64,000 nucleotides of DNA from JADJNW01 sp964526645 (lineage in GTDB: Bacteria; Bacteroidota; Bacteroidia; Chitinophagales; Saprospiraceae): NCBI GenBank assembly GCA_964526645.1, contig CAZGJN010000015.1:1-64000 (forward strand), given 5' to 3'. Position 1 is the stretch's first letter, and every line of letters starts with the position of its first letter. Shown piece by piece: positions 45,836 through 54,970 of the stretch. Under the pieces are notes generated by a model that had not been told where the DNA came from, searched no databases, and saw nothing but the letters and a program-made list of their open reading frames with translations. The translations under genes were made by a program, and so were the position numbers.

Positions 45836-46777
45836 TTATACAAAGTGTTTTTCGATTTTTTCAGCTAACACCTGTGCATGCTTCAATTTGGACTCAAACG
45901 ACCAACCGGCGATATGGGGCGATAAGATGACATTATCGGCCTGGATAAGGTACTGAAAAGCGGCTGGCAGTTTGTCAAATTGAAGGAAATTAAAAGAAGT
46001 TTCTTCGTATTCCAATACATCGAGTGCTGCACCGCGCACTTTGCCACTCTGCAGGTGTTTTACCAAATCAGCTGTATTCAAAACCAAGCCACGGGCAGTA
46101 TTCACTAAAAAAATATTCTTCCGAAAACTGTTTAAAAAAACATCATTTACAAAATAATGATTGTCGGTAGAGTAGGGGATATGTAAACTGATAATATCGC
46201 TCTCCTCAAAAATCGTTTGCAAATTTACTTCCTCCACCCTGCCATCTGAATAATTCGATTTAAATTTATCATACGCAATGAGCTGTGCACCAAAGCCTTG
46301 TAGGCGCTGTGCCAGCGCGCTGCCCATATTGCCGTATCCGATGATCCCAAGTGTTTTTCCTTTTATTTCAACAGCCCGATTGCCCTCCCGCGTCCATTGC
46401 CCGCTGCGCACCTGTCGGTCGGCACGAGCGAGATTGTTCATCAAGGCCAGAAGCAAGCCCAGGGTGTGTTCTGCAACTGTATCACGGCTGCCCTCAGGCG
46501 AAATAATAATTTGTATCCCTTTACTTTCGGCATAGGCTGCATCAATGTGTTCTATGCCAACGCCTTCTCTTGCGATAAAGCGTAGATTTTTGCCCTGGTC
46601 AATAAAATTTTTGCCAATGTGAAAGCGACTGCGCATGACTACTCCGAAGCAAGTTGACAGTACTTTCCAAATTTCTGATTCTTCAGCGTGATAAAAACGA
46701 AGTAATTCAAAACCTAATTCGGTGAGTCGTTCTTCGAGAAAAAGATGCGGTTGGTCTATTAACAAAATTTTTTTCAT
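45836..46777 (-). CDS. D-2-hydroxyacid dehydrogenase family protein
   Basis: 313 aa. NAD-dependent 2-hydroxyacid dehydrogenase fold: GYGNMGSALAQRLQGFG nucleotide site, catalytic Arg in VNTARGLVLNT, Glu in ALDVLEYEE and His in LSPHIAGWSF. The substrate could be 3-phosphoglycerate or another 2-hydroxyacid; a C-terminal ACT domain is missing, so feedback by serine is unlikely. It is divergent from the GbsR gene with about 195 bp between them. Confidence 0.88.
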   Translation of the reverse strand: MKKILLIDQPHLFLEERLTELGFELLRFYHAEESEIWKVLSTCFGVVMRSRFHIGKNFIDQGKNLRFIAREGVGIEHIDAAYAESKGIQIIISPEGSRDTVAEHTLGLLLALMNNLARADRQVRSGQWTREGNRAVEIKGKTLGIIGYGNMGSALAQRLQGFGAQLIAYDKFKSNYSDGRVEEVNLQTIFEESDIISLHIPYSTDNHYFVNDVFLNSFRKNIFLVNTARGLVLNTADLVKHLQSGKVRGAALDVLEYEETSFNFLQFDKLPAAFQYLIQADNVILSPHIAGWSFESKLKHAQVLAEKIEKHFV

Positions 46778-46801
46778 TCCCTGAATTTCTTTGTTTTAAA
46801 G

Positions 46802-46813
46802 TGTTTGCAAACA
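46802..46813. promoter_or_regulatory. Perfect 12-bp palindrome TGTTTGCAAACA
   Basis: An exact palindrome 25 bp upstream of the hydroxyacid dehydrogenase start, in the divergent spacer with gbsR. It has the size of a dimeric repressor site, but nothing else identifies the regulator. Confidence 0.35.
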
Positions 46814-46854
46814 AAATTAAATTTTATTTCGGCGAATTTTAAACCTTCTTTTTG

Positions 46855-46872
46855 GTTCGGTTGTTGCAGAAC
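46855..46872 (+). promoter_or_regulatory. Candidate GbsR operator, copy 1 (upstream of the regulator)
   Basis: GTTCGG-N3-TTGCAGAAC with GTTC/GAAC arms. The same pattern recurs at 47516-47533 before tolC; flanking TAA is shared too. It overlaps the TTG -33 box of the gbsR promoter, so binding would block initiation. Confidence 0.5.
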
Positions 46873-46894
46873 TAACTAAAGCAAATTAAATTTG
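46864..46894 (+). promoter_or_regulatory. gbsR promoter
   Basis: TTG (46864-46866), 20 nt, then TAAATTTG (46887-46894), the Bacteroidota -33/-7 layout. The ATG of the regulator is at 46973. Confidence 0.55.
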
Positions 46895-46972
46895 TACAAG
46901 AATTTGTTGTTTGCTGGATGTACACTTTCGCCACAAGAATAATAGCAATCAACAAAATCAAAAGCAGACAGG

Positions 46973-47482
46973 ATGCAACAAGAGGAAAGTTTTTCTTTAG
47001 AATTTCTAAAGCACAAGGTGGAAGAAATTGGGATTGCCTTTGAGAAGACCCATATCCCGCCTTTGGTAGGTAGAGTGGTGGGATTTTTGTTGTTGGCAGA
47101 CCCACCGTATCAAACTTTTTACGCGATTCAGGAATTTTTAGGCGCGAGCAAGAGTTCCATTAGTCATGCCCTGAATATGCTAATGCTGAAAGGGATTGTG
47201 GAATACCTCACTTTTAGCGGGGATCGGAAGCGCTACTTCAAGCTAAATGCCGAAAACTGGTTGGAACAGGCGAAGTGTAAAATGTCTGACTTTGAAGAAG
47301 TGGACAAAGTGCTTTCCGATGCTTTAAAACTGAGGGACCCGAACCGACACAAAGCGTTTAATGAAGGCTTAAGAAAAATATTCAGCTTTCACCTTTTTAT
47401 GTCGGAAGAAATGCCCAAGCTTATTGAAAAATGGGAGCGGATGCAGGCAGCGCAATCTGCAATTTCGGCGAATGATGACTGA
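46973..47482 (+). CDS. GbsR/MarR-family transcriptional regulator
   Basis: 169 aa. Winged helix-turn-helix with the GbsR-type opening (EIGIAFEKTHIPPLVGRVVGFL, then ASKSSISHALNMLMLKGIVEYL as recognition part). The C-terminal half is helical and would form the dimer interface. In Bacteroidota such regulators commonly sit before RND efflux operons. Here it precedes TolC, adaptor and RND genes in the same direction with 143 bp to tolC, and matching palindromes occur before both gbsR and tolC, suggesting autoregulation and control of the pump. The effector is unknown. Confidence 0.88.
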   Translation: MQQEESFSLEFLKHKVEEIGIAFEKTHIPPLVGRVVGFLLLADPPYQTFYAIQEFLGASKSSISHALNMLMLKGIVEYLTFSGDRKRYFKLNAENWLEQAKCKMSDFEEVDKVLSDALKLRDPNRHKAFNEGLRKIFSFHLFMSEEMPKLIEKWERMQAAQSAISANDD

Positions 47483-47514
47483 GACCCGACGAATAGAAAA
47501 CAATTTCGGACTAA

Positions 47515-47534
47515 AAGTTCGGCTTTTGCAGAAC
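47515..47534 (+). promoter_or_regulatory. Candidate GbsR operator, copy 2 (upstream of tolC)
   Basis: AGTTC-G-GC-TTTT-GC-A-GAACT: arms AGTTC and GAACT and an inner GC/GC pair around TTTT. It repeats the site at 46855. It lies 92 bp before the tolC ATG, within the gbsR-tolC spacer. Confidence 0.5.
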
Positions 47535-47563
47535 TAAAAAAAGTGATTGAACGTTATGTGTCT

Positions 47564-47589
47564 GTTTATGACCAATCGTTCAGTCATAA
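47564..47589 (+). promoter_or_regulatory. Inverted repeat TTTATGAC / GTCATAAA before tolC
   Basis: Perfect 8-bp arms (47564-47571 and 47582-47589) with a 10-nt spacer, 37 bp before the tolC ATG. Its layout resembles TetR/AcrR-type operators, distinct from the GTTC/GAAC sites. It may be bound by a second regulator encoded elsewhere. Confidence 0.45.
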
Positions 47590-47625
47590 AAGAAACAAAC
47601 TAAAATTCTAAAATCGCTAACTATT

Positions 47626-48969
47626 ATGAAGGAATTTAAACTTTTATTTTGTCTAATGCTTCTGCTTGTTTTAGCAGAAACGAAGGCACAAGAAAATCTT
47701 AAACCCTTAAGCCTTCAGGAATCCATCAGCTACGCCATCGAGAACAGCCCTCGCGTCCAGACAGCGTTGCTCGACATTACCAAGAATGACTATAAGGTGA
47801 AAGAAATACTGAGTATTGGCTTGCCACAAGTAAACATCAACGGGCAGTACATCTACAACGTACAATTGGCTACTCAGCTTTTGCCCGGAGAGTTTTTTGG
47901 GGAGCCGGGAAAGCAAGTGGGGGTACAATTTGGCACCAAAATGAATACCCTGTTTACAGCCGAAGTAAATCAAATGCTGTTTAGTAAGACCTTCTTTATC
48001 GGTTTGGGTGCCACACGAAAGTTGAAAAAACTGTACGAACAACAAGCGGAAAAGACCAAAGATGATTTGGGCTATGAAATCGCGCGATTATATTATTCTA
48101 TCCAAATCACTCAAAAGCAGCAGAATATACTTCAGGCCAACCTGCAGCAAGTGAATCGCCTGCTCCAACTGACGCAAAAACAACAGGAAAATGGTTTTGC
48201 CAAAAAAATTGATGTAGATCAACTGAACGTTAACCGTATCAATCTCGAAAACCAGCTTAAAAACCTGGCGCTACAGGTGGAGCAACTCAAACAGGCGCTC
48301 AAATTTTATATGGCAATGCCGCTCGATCAACCCATTGCATTGACGGATACGATTCAAGAGGCAGCTTATATCATCCCTGATTTACAAGCCATTATCGCTG
48401 ATTTTTCTCAGAAAAAGGACTTGACCTTACTGGAAGTGCAGCGCGAATTGAACGATCTGAACGTAGAGCAGTACCGCGCCGGCTATTGGCCATCCTTGTA
48501 TCTGTTTGGCAACTACAACTACCAGGGGCAGGGCAATACCTTCAGTGAATTGCAATGGTTCAATTTTGGTTCGGTAGGGCTGGCCCTGAGCATACCTATT
48601 TTTGATGGTTTTAAGAAAAAATCACAAATTCAGCAGGCACAGATTGACCAAAGCCAGTTGGCGCAGGCCCGCTTGCTTACCGAACAATCCCTTCGTTTGC
48701 AATACAATAACGCTATTCAAAAACTCCAAACTAATATTAACAACTTACAAGTCTTGTCGGAAAACCGTAGCGTGGCGGAGGAAGTGTATCGCATTGCTCA
48801 AAATCGCTTTACAGAAGGAATTACCTCTATCACGGAAGTGTTGAGCGCTGAGACTTCCATGCGAGAAGCCCAAACGAATTACTTGACGACCCTGCTGGAG
48901 GTAAAATTGGCTGAAATTGATCTGCAACATGCGAAAGGAACCCTATTAAATTCTATTTTAAACAAATAA
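47626..48969 (+). CDS. TolC-family outer-membrane efflux protein
   Basis: 447 aa. Signal peptide ending ETKAQ near residue 22, then two OEP repeats of long helices (LQESISYAIENSPRVQTALL, GLPQVNINGQYIY; and LTLLEVQRELNDLNVEQYRAGYWPSLYLFG). It forms the trimeric outer-membrane duct for the pump encoded by the next two genes. It starts the three-gene efflux operon; adaptor ATG follows 22 bp later. Confidence 0.93.
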   Translation: MKEFKLLFCLMLLLVLAETKAQENLKPLSLQESISYAIENSPRVQTALLDITKNDYKVKEILSIGLPQVNINGQYIYNVQLATQLLPGEFFGEPGKQVGVQFGTKMNTLFTAEVNQMLFSKTFFIGLGATRKLKKLYEQQAEKTKDDLGYEIARLYYSIQITQKQQNILQANLQQVNRLLQLTQKQQENGFAKKIDVDQLNVNRINLENQLKNLALQVEQLKQALKFYMAMPLDQPIALTDTIQEAAYIIPDLQAIIADFSQKKDLTLLEVQRELNDLNVEQYRAGYWPSLYLFGNYNYQGQGNTFSELQWFNFGSVGLALSIPIFDGFKKKSQIQQAQIDQSQLAQARLLTEQSLRLQYNNAIQKLQTNINNLQVLSENRSVAEEVYRIAQNRFTEGITSITEVLSAETSMREAQTNYLTTLLEVKLAEIDLQHAKGTLLNSILNK

Positions 48970-48991
48970 TCTTATTCAAATAAAATATATC

Positions 48992-50059
48992 ATGAATACC
49001 AGAAGAATCATCAGTACTACTATTACGATTCTGGCAATCGCAGCTGCAATTATAGCTGCCAGCTGGCGTTTGTCGGAAAACAAAGAAACCATGAAAGCCA
49101 ATTCGGAGCTTACACAGGTACGCTCCTCGGTCATTCCGGTCAATGTAGCTCAAGTCGCTAAGGAAACCTTCAGTAGCAATTTCACAGTAAATGGCACTTT
49201 CCGGCCTTCCAAAGAATTGACCATCATTTCGGATGTAAATGGCAGAATCACCAGCCTGAAAATTGATGAAGGCTCTTTTGTAAAAAAAGATCAATTGATT
49301 CTGACAGTGGACAATAAACTGCTGGAAAACCAAAAACGGTCGCTGGAATTGAACCTCGGTAAAGCAGAGAAAGACCTCAAGCGTTTGTCCAACTTGCTCC
49401 AGGACGGCGGTGTGACCGAAACGCAGTACGAAGATGCCAAATTGGGTGTGGAAAGCCTGAAGATTCAAATCGAATCCTTGCAAAAGCAAATAAACGACAC
49501 TTACATGAAATCGCCAATTGCCGGCACGGTCAACCGGATGAATGTAGAGCAAGGCTCCTATCTCGCGCCAGGCGCTCCAGTAGCTAATGTAGTGAATATC
49601 AATCCTATTGAATTGGAAGTTTATCTGACGGAAGATCAAGTGGTAACCGTGAAAACTGGGCAAAAGGTAAACCTGACGGTGGATGTACTACCGGGTAAAT
49701 CTTTTTCTGGTATGATTTCATTTATTGATGTCAAGGCGGATGCTAGCAAGCGTTTTCCCGTGAAAATCACCCTGGCAAATGGCAATTCAATCAAAGCTGG
49801 TATGAATGGTCGTGCCACTTTCGTAGCCGGACAACCCGTGGCAACTTTGGCTGTACCGCGCGATGCATTCGTAGGCAGTATCACCAAAGGCGAAGTGTAT
49901 GTACTCGAAAACGGCAAGGCAAAGCTGCGCAAGGTAGAAGCCGGAAAGCTTTTTGGCAAAAAAGTGGAGGTATTAAGTGGTCTGTCGGAAGGCGAAACAG
50001 TCATTGTATCTGGTCAGATCAATTTGCAAAACGACTCGGAAGTGAAGGTTATTCAGTAA
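48992..50059 (+). CDS. RND efflux periplasmic adaptor subunit
   Basis: 355 aa. N-terminal membrane segment (about 5-26), biotinyl-lipoyl-like domain (GTFRPSKELTIISDVNGRIT, LKIDEGSFVKKDQLI), a coiled-coil hairpin (about 110-175), the barrel (NINPIELEVYLTEDQVV) and membrane-proximal end (GLSEGETVIVSGQINLQND). HlyD/AcrA family: connects RND pump and TolC. Absence of a Cys lipobox means it stays anchored by the N-terminal helix. Confidence 0.94.
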   Translation: MNTRRIISTTITILAIAAAIIAASWRLSENKETMKANSELTQVRSSVIPVNVAQVAKETFSSNFTVNGTFRPSKELTIISDVNGRITSLKIDEGSFVKKDQLILTVDNKLLENQKRSLELNLGKAEKDLKRLSNLLQDGGVTETQYEDAKLGVESLKIQIESLQKQINDTYMKSPIAGTVNRMNVEQGSYLAPGAPVANVVNINPIELEVYLTEDQVVTVKTGQKVNLTVDVLPGKSFSGMISFIDVKADASKRFPVKITLANGNSIKAGMNGRATFVAGQPVATLAVPRDAFVGSITKGEVYVLENGKAKLRKVEAGKLFGKKVEVLSGLSEGETVIVSGQINLQNDSEVKVIQ

Positions 50060-50146
50060 TTCGCTCATGGGCTGATCTGCGCTGTTGCTGATTTTCAAGA
50101 TAAAAATTAGCGCTTGGGCAAAATTAGCCAATCAACACCTTAAAAA

Positions 50147-53100
50147 ATGATAAAACTATCCATAGATCGCCCCTCGCTGCTCGTCGTAGTGTTTTCGGCG
50201 CTCACGCTGCTTGGTTTATTTAGCTACCAGCAATTGAGTTATGAATTGATTCCTAAATTCTCCGCACCTGTTTTAACGATTTCTACCCTGTATCCGGGCG
50301 CTGCACCTGCAGAAGTAGAAAACTCCGTCACCAGAAGAATCGAGGACGCTATTTCCGGTCTGGAAAAAATCACAACGATCAATTCTACTTCCTTAGAGAA
50401 TTACTCCGTAGTAATCGTACAATTCAAGGACAATGTCAATATTGATGTAGCGTTACAAGAGGCGCAGCGAAAACTCGATCAGATACAAAATACCCTGCCA
50501 CAAGATGCAGATGTGCCCATTATTTCCAAATTTTCTTCAGATGATTTTCCAATTATGAGTGTGGGCGCTACTTCCACGCTGCCAGCTACTAAGTTTTACG
50601 ATTTGATGGACGATCAGATCAAGCCCGCTTTGTCGCAGTTAGAAGGGGTAGCGCAAATCAACCTCATCGGGGGTGTAGAACGAGAAATTCGCGTCAATGT
50701 AAAAAAAGATAAACTCGAACAATACGGGCTTTCGATTTTGCAGGTGACCCAAGCAATTCAACAGGCCAACTTAGAATTTCCGACGGGTAAAGTGAAAGAC
50801 AACAATGAACAGGTATCCATCCGGCTGGCTGGAAAACTCAAAACGGTGGAAGAAATACGTAATCTATCGGTTGCTACCAATGCAGCGGGTGCACCCATCA
50901 AGCTTTCAGAGATCGCAGAAGTGATTGATACTGAAAAGGAAATTACTTCGCTCACGCGAGTGGATGGCACGCCCTCCATCGGCTTACAGGTATTGAAACA
51001 AACCGATGCCAACGCCGTAGCAGTAAGCGCCCTGGTGCGAGAGGAATTCAAAAAACTGGAGGAACAGTACAAAAATGAAGCTCTGCGATTTGATATTGCC
51101 GGTGATTCTTCTGATTTTACGCTGGAAGCGGTGGATGCTGTAACGCACGACATCATACTGGCGATTTTGCTGGTAGCAGCAGTGATGCTGCTGTTCTTGC
51201 ATAGCTTGCGCAATGCTTTGATCGTTCTGATTGCCATTCCGGTATCTCTGGTGACCACTTTCATCGGGATGTACGCCCTGGGTTATACCTTCAACCTGAT
51301 GACCCTGCTGGCGATGTCACTCGTGATTGGTATCCTGGTGGATGACTCGATTGTGGTGTTGGAAAATATTTATCGCCACTTGGAAATGGGCAAAAAAAGT
51401 CGGCAGGCTGCTTTGGATGCGAGCCGTGAAATTTTCCTGGCGGCTTTGTCTATCACAATGGTAATTGTGGTGGTATTCCTGCCATTATCTGTTTTGACGG
51501 GTATCGTGGGCAACATCATGCGCCAATTCGCAGTGGTGGTGATGATTTCCACCTTGCTCAGTTTGCTGGTATCTTACACGATCACGCCTTCTCTGGCAGC
51601 TCGTTTTTCAAAATTGCAGCATTACAAAAAAGGCTCGCTGGCGAATCTTATTTTCGGGAGCTTTGAACGCGGATTAACCAATCTGACCAATCGCTACATT
51701 AATATCCTTAAGTGGTCGCTTCGCTACCGGGCAGTGGTGCTGATTACCACAACTATTGTATTTTTTAGCTCCTTTTTCTTAGTGGTAGGCGGTTATATTG
51801 GCAGTGAATTTTTTACGCAAAGTGACCAGGGCGAGTTCATTGTCCAATTTGAATTGCCAAAAGATGCCACCATCGAAGAAACCAACAGCTTGACGCAGAA
51901 AGTGGAAAAATACTTCTTTGAGCAGCCAGAAGTAACGGGCGTTTTTACAACTGTAGGTACAAATACCGGGCAATTTGGTGGGCAAAATAGTTCTTATCTG
52001 GCTGAAATGCAAATTAAACTTGTAGATAAGGACCAGCGTAACGTTTCGACACCCGTATATGCCTGGAATACCAAGAATACCCTGGAACAAATGTTCCCGG
52101 GTGTAGAAATTTCTGCCTCAGAAGTGGGCTTTGTGGGCGGAGGTGCCAATGATGCGCCCATTCAAGTATTTGTGAGTAGCACCGAATTGGCACAGGCAAT
52201 GGAATATGCCGATAAACTATTGGAAAAGACAAAATCCATCAAAGGAACACTCGAGCCAGAACTCTCGATAGAAGATGGTAATCCAGAGATCAGCGTACAA
52301 GTAGATCGCTTGCGAATGTCGGAATTGGGCTTGAGTATGGCTTCGGTAGGCGCTACACTGCAAACCGCTTTCAGTGGTAATACCGATGCGCAATTCAAAG
52401 ATGGGAATAATGAATACGACATCAACGTGTTGTTGGATCAATTTGACCGTCGCAACGCCCAAGACGTAGCGAGTATCACTATTATGAACAATCGTGGTCA
52501 GTTGATTAAGCTAGAGCAATTTGCCACCATCACGCCCACGGTTGGTCCTTCACGTTTAGAACGCAGCGACCGGAATCCGTCTGTAAAGCTGACTTCCAAG
52601 GCACTGGGAGTACCTTCGGGTACGATTGGCGCGGAAATGCAGGCTTGGGTGGCAGAAAATCCACCGCCTCCTGGTGTCAATATCAAATACGATGGTGATC
52701 TGAAGAACCAGAACGAAGGCTTTGCGAGTTTGGGATTGGCGCTGCTGGCGGGTATCATCTTCATGTACTTGATCATGGTGGCCTTGTTCGATTCTTACTT
52801 ATATCCGGTGGTGGTGTTACTATCCTTACCGGTGGCAATGGTGGGTGCTTTTCTGGCCTTGGCATTGACTATGAACACTTTGAATATCTTTTCCATTTTG
52901 GGTATCATCATGTTGATGGGCTTGGTAGCGAAAAACGCTATCCTGCTTGTGGACTTTGCCAACCAGGCGAAAGCCCAGGGGCACAATACCTTCGAATCGC
53001 TGATACAAGCTGGTCAGGAGCGTTTGCGTCCGATTTTGATGACAACCATGGCACTGGTAATCGGTATGACTCCGATTGCCTTGGCAGAAGGCGCTGCCTC

Positions 53101-53320
53101 CGAGTGGAAAAATGGACTGGGCTGGGTGTTGATTGGTGGTTTGATCAGTTCTATGTTTTTGACCCTCCTGGTTGTACCAGCGGGCTATCAAGTAGTGGAT
53201 AATATGACTGCTTTCTTCGGGCACTTGTTTGGGTTCAGAAAAAAGACGACTGAAGGACTAAACCTTGAAACGAGTACCAACCATCAACCTAAACAGGTGG
53301 AGCAGGAAGCCGAGGTTTAA
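50147..53320 (+). CDS. RND efflux transporter permease (HAE1-type)
   Basis: 1057 aa, normal length for an AcrB-like pump. Twelve membrane helices with two large periplasmic loops (residues 35-330 and 560-870). The proton-relay Asp pair in TM4 is present in GILVDDSIVVLENIYRHLE, and the last half has LVAKNAILLVDFANQ (TM10). N-terminus SIDRPSLLVVVFSALTLLGL is typical. Substrates are not predictable beyond amphiphilic drugs, bile-salt-like compounds or solvents. A perfect terminator hairpin follows at 53372. Confidence 0.95.
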   Translation: MIKLSIDRPSLLVVVFSALTLLGLFSYQQLSYELIPKFSAPVLTISTLYPGAAPAEVENSVTRRIEDAISGLEKITTINSTSLENYSVVIVQFKDNVNIDVALQEAQRKLDQIQNTLPQDADVPIISKFSSDDFPIMSVGATSTLPATKFYDLMDDQIKPALSQLEGVAQINLIGGVEREIRVNVKKDKLEQYGLSILQVTQAIQQANLEFPTGKVKDNNEQVSIRLAGKLKTVEEIRNLSVATNAAGAPIKLSEIAEVIDTEKEITSLTRVDGTPSIGLQVLKQTDANAVAVSALVREEFKKLEEQYKNEALRFDIAGDSSDFTLEAVDAVTHDIILAILLVAAVMLLFLHSLRNALIVLIAIPVSLVTTFIGMYALGYTFNLMTLLAMSLVIGILVDDSIVVLENIYRHLEMGKKSRQAALDASREIFLAALSITMVIVVVFLPLSVLTGIVGNIMRQFAVVVMISTLLSLLVSYTITPSLAARFSKLQHYKKGSLANLIFGSFERGLTNLTNRYINILKWSLRYRAVVLITTTIVFFSSFFLVVGGYIGSEFFTQSDQGEFIVQFELPKDATIEETNSLTQKVEKYFFEQPEVTGVFTTVGTNTGQFGGQNSSYLAEMQIKLVDKDQRNVSTPVYAWNTKNTLEQMFPGVEISASEVGFVGGGANDAPIQVFVSSTELAQAMEYADKLLEKTKSIKGTLEPELSIEDGNPEISVQVDRLRMSELGLSMASVGATLQTAFSGNTDAQFKDGNNEYDINVLLDQFDRRNAQDVASITIMNNRGQLIKLEQFATITPTVGPSRLERSDRNPSVKLTSKALGVPSGTIGAEMQAWVAENPPPPGVNIKYDGDLKNQNEGFASLGLALLAGIIFMYLIMVALFDSYLYPVVVLLSLPVAMVGAFLALALTMNTLNIFSILGIIMLMGLVAKNAILLVDFANQAKAQGHNTFESLIQAGQERLRPILMTTMALVIGMTPIALAEGAASEWKNGLGWVLIGGLISSMFLTLLVVPAGYQVVDNMTAFFGHLFGFRKKTTEGLNLETSTNHQPKQVEQEAEV

Positions 53321-53371
53321 ATGCCTCCAATTTTCCAGTACTATCCGCATTTTTCTGATAAATCGTTGCTG

Positions 53372-53404
53372 CGTTGGGAAGTTTGATCTTCCCAACGCCT
53401 TTTA
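53372..53404 (+). terminator. Rho-independent terminator of the efflux operon
   Basis: GCGTTGGGAAG (53372-53382) and CTTCCCAACGC (53389-53399) form a perfect 11-bp stem with a 6-nt loop, followed by CTTTT. It lies 51 bp after the RND permease stop. Confidence 0.92.
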
Positions 53405-53434
53405 TATTTGGTGCTGCGGTATATCATTTTGGTG

Positions 53435-53490
53435 AGATTTGTCAAAGCTTTCAGATTTGACAAATCTAAAGAGTAACTGCTTTGACCCAT
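53435..53490 (+). repeat. Diverged relative of the 81-bp repeat (copy C)
   Basis: Right outer arm TTTGACCCAT is intact at 53481-53490, and an inner palindrome AGATTTGTCAAA / TTTGACAAATCT (53435-53446, 53456-53467) is perfect but different in sequence from the other copies. The left outer arm is not recognisable. Related by layout, right arm and the AGATTTG motif. Confidence 0.5.
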
Positions 53491-53533
53491 TCCTCAAAAG
53501 TTGATAGCCACAGCCATAACTTTTGGCACAAGA

Positions 53534-54970
53534 TTACTTGCCACTATCCTTTTCCTTTTCCTTATTTTTCATTTCAATAATCCGGTTCATTACTTCCTCC
53601 AGTTGGCTTGCACCAATGCGTTTGGATAAAATTTCTTTTTTTCTATCCAAAATATAAATCTGTGGGGTAGATCTGATGTAGTACAAATCGCGGTACCGAG
53701 AGCGGTTGTATGGATCCACCGTATGGATCCAATCCTGGATACCATTTTCATCTACATAATTCCAGCAAGGAGATACATCGGCGCCAAATTGGAAGCAGAT
53801 CGCTACGATTTTAACCCCTTTATCTTTATATTTTTCATAGAATTCCTTGATTATGGGCGTAGATTTTTTGCAATGACCGCAGTCGTATTTCCAAATGTAC
53901 AAAATCGTGTAGTCCGAATCCACCTCGTGTAAGCTCATTTTTGAGCCATCACGCTTGATCAGTTCAATATTCGGTGCAATTTTGCCAATGAGCGTTGGTT
54001 TGAGTCCCATCCCGTTTTCAATAATTTTTTCCAACTGCTCCTTTTCCGTCCAGGGGGCTTGTCCTGTGGCGTAATATTTCTCCACTAAATGCACATAAAC
54101 AGCATCCATACCTACTATTTCGGATTTTGCAAAGAAATTAAGGTAGTGAATGAGGTAGAACTTGAAGGTCTCAGGTGCTGGTTTGGCTTTTGTAAGTACA
54201 ATATCCAATGCCTTTGAGAGGCTATCTGGATGCTGGACATTCATTTTTTGGATGTATTGGTCAATATGCCCAAACAAAAACGGCGTATAAAGTAATCTGG
54301 GATCTGCCAGATCTACATTGTCAAACCAATGATCAAGAGCGTAGCGCCACTGCTTAAACTGTATTTCCTTTTCGGAACCTTCAAACTCGGGTATTTTCAG
54401 TTCCATAGTTGATCGGATAAGAGCGGCAGTAAGGCTTTTCGGATATTTATTCACAATATCACTGCGATATTTTTCTACTTCTTGGTTGATTTTATTCAAT
54501 GCCGCTTGGCGCTTTTCTTTTTCGGTGGGGTTATCGCTCAGTTTTTCAATTTGTTTGCGCAGGGTATCTGCATCAGGCCGGCGAGCAGACAGATAATTCA
54601 AATAATCAAAAAACAATCGATTATCCAAAGAGCCTTCTACTTTTGCTCGTTCAGTGGGCGCCGTGGCATCCGTTCTGATCGTAAAATGTTGCTCTCCAGG
54701 ATTTACTATAATTTGAAAATAAGTATTGTTGGGTGGCATGATGAGGATGTAAATGCCACCGGGCAACTCGGTAGTCCCTTCAAACACAAAAAAGCCCTTT
54801 TCATTGATGGTAGCGGTATCCTTTGAGTAGGGTTTTTCACCGTAGTAATAACCCAGGAAGAGCTGTTGTTGGGGGTAATTTTCTAATTTAATTTTGATAG
54901 AATAGCCGCCATCCGCCAACACAAAAGTGGAAAACAAATAAGCGATTGAGAGTAAAAAGAGATTTTTCAT
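53534..54970 (-). CDS. Envelope thioredoxin-fold protein with DUF4369/DUF5106-like regions
   Basis: 478 aa. Signal peptide (about 1-19). Residues 22-130 fit DUF4369 (GYSIKIKLENYPQQQLFLGYY, KGFFVFEGTTELPGGIYILI). The middle (about 135-320) is helical and fits DUF5106. The C-terminal domain (about 335-470) is thioredoxin-like with the redox pair CGHC in IWKYDCGHCKKSTPI and a cis-Pro in IRSTPQIYILDRK. Such proteins occur beside T9SS and TlpA-type pathways in Bacteroidota; the function is presumably thiol-disulfide exchange in the periplasm. Neighbours do not narrow it further. Confidence 0.85.
   Translation of the reverse strand: MKNLFLLSIAYLFSTFVLADGGYSIKIKLENYPQQQLFLGYYYGEKPYSKDTATINEKGFFVFEGTTELPGGIYILIMPPNNTYFQIIVNPGEQHFTIRTDATAPTERAKVEGSLDNRLFFDYLNYLSARRPDADTLRKQIEKLSDNPTEKEKRQAALNKINQEVEKYRSDIVNKYPKSLTAALIRSTMELKIPEFEGSEKEIQFKQWRYALDHWFDNVDLADPRLLYTPFLFGHIDQYIQKMNVQHPDSLSKALDIVLTKAKPAPETFKFYLIHYLNFFAKSEIVGMDAVYVHLVEKYYATGQAPWTEKEQLEKIIENGMGLKPTLIGKIAPNIELIKRDGSKMSLHEVDSDYTILYIWKYDCGHCKKSTPIIKEFYEKYKDKGVKIVAICFQFGADVSPCWNYVDENGIQDWIHTVDPYNRSRYRDLYYIRSTPQIYILDRKKEILSKRIGASQLEEVMNRIIEMKNKEKEKDSGK

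Noticed and set aside
47626..53320. The efflux operon as a new system
   Set aside because: TolC, adaptor and HAE1-type RND in this order with a GbsR/MarR gene is a standard Bacteroidota arrangement; only the operator sites are noteworthy.
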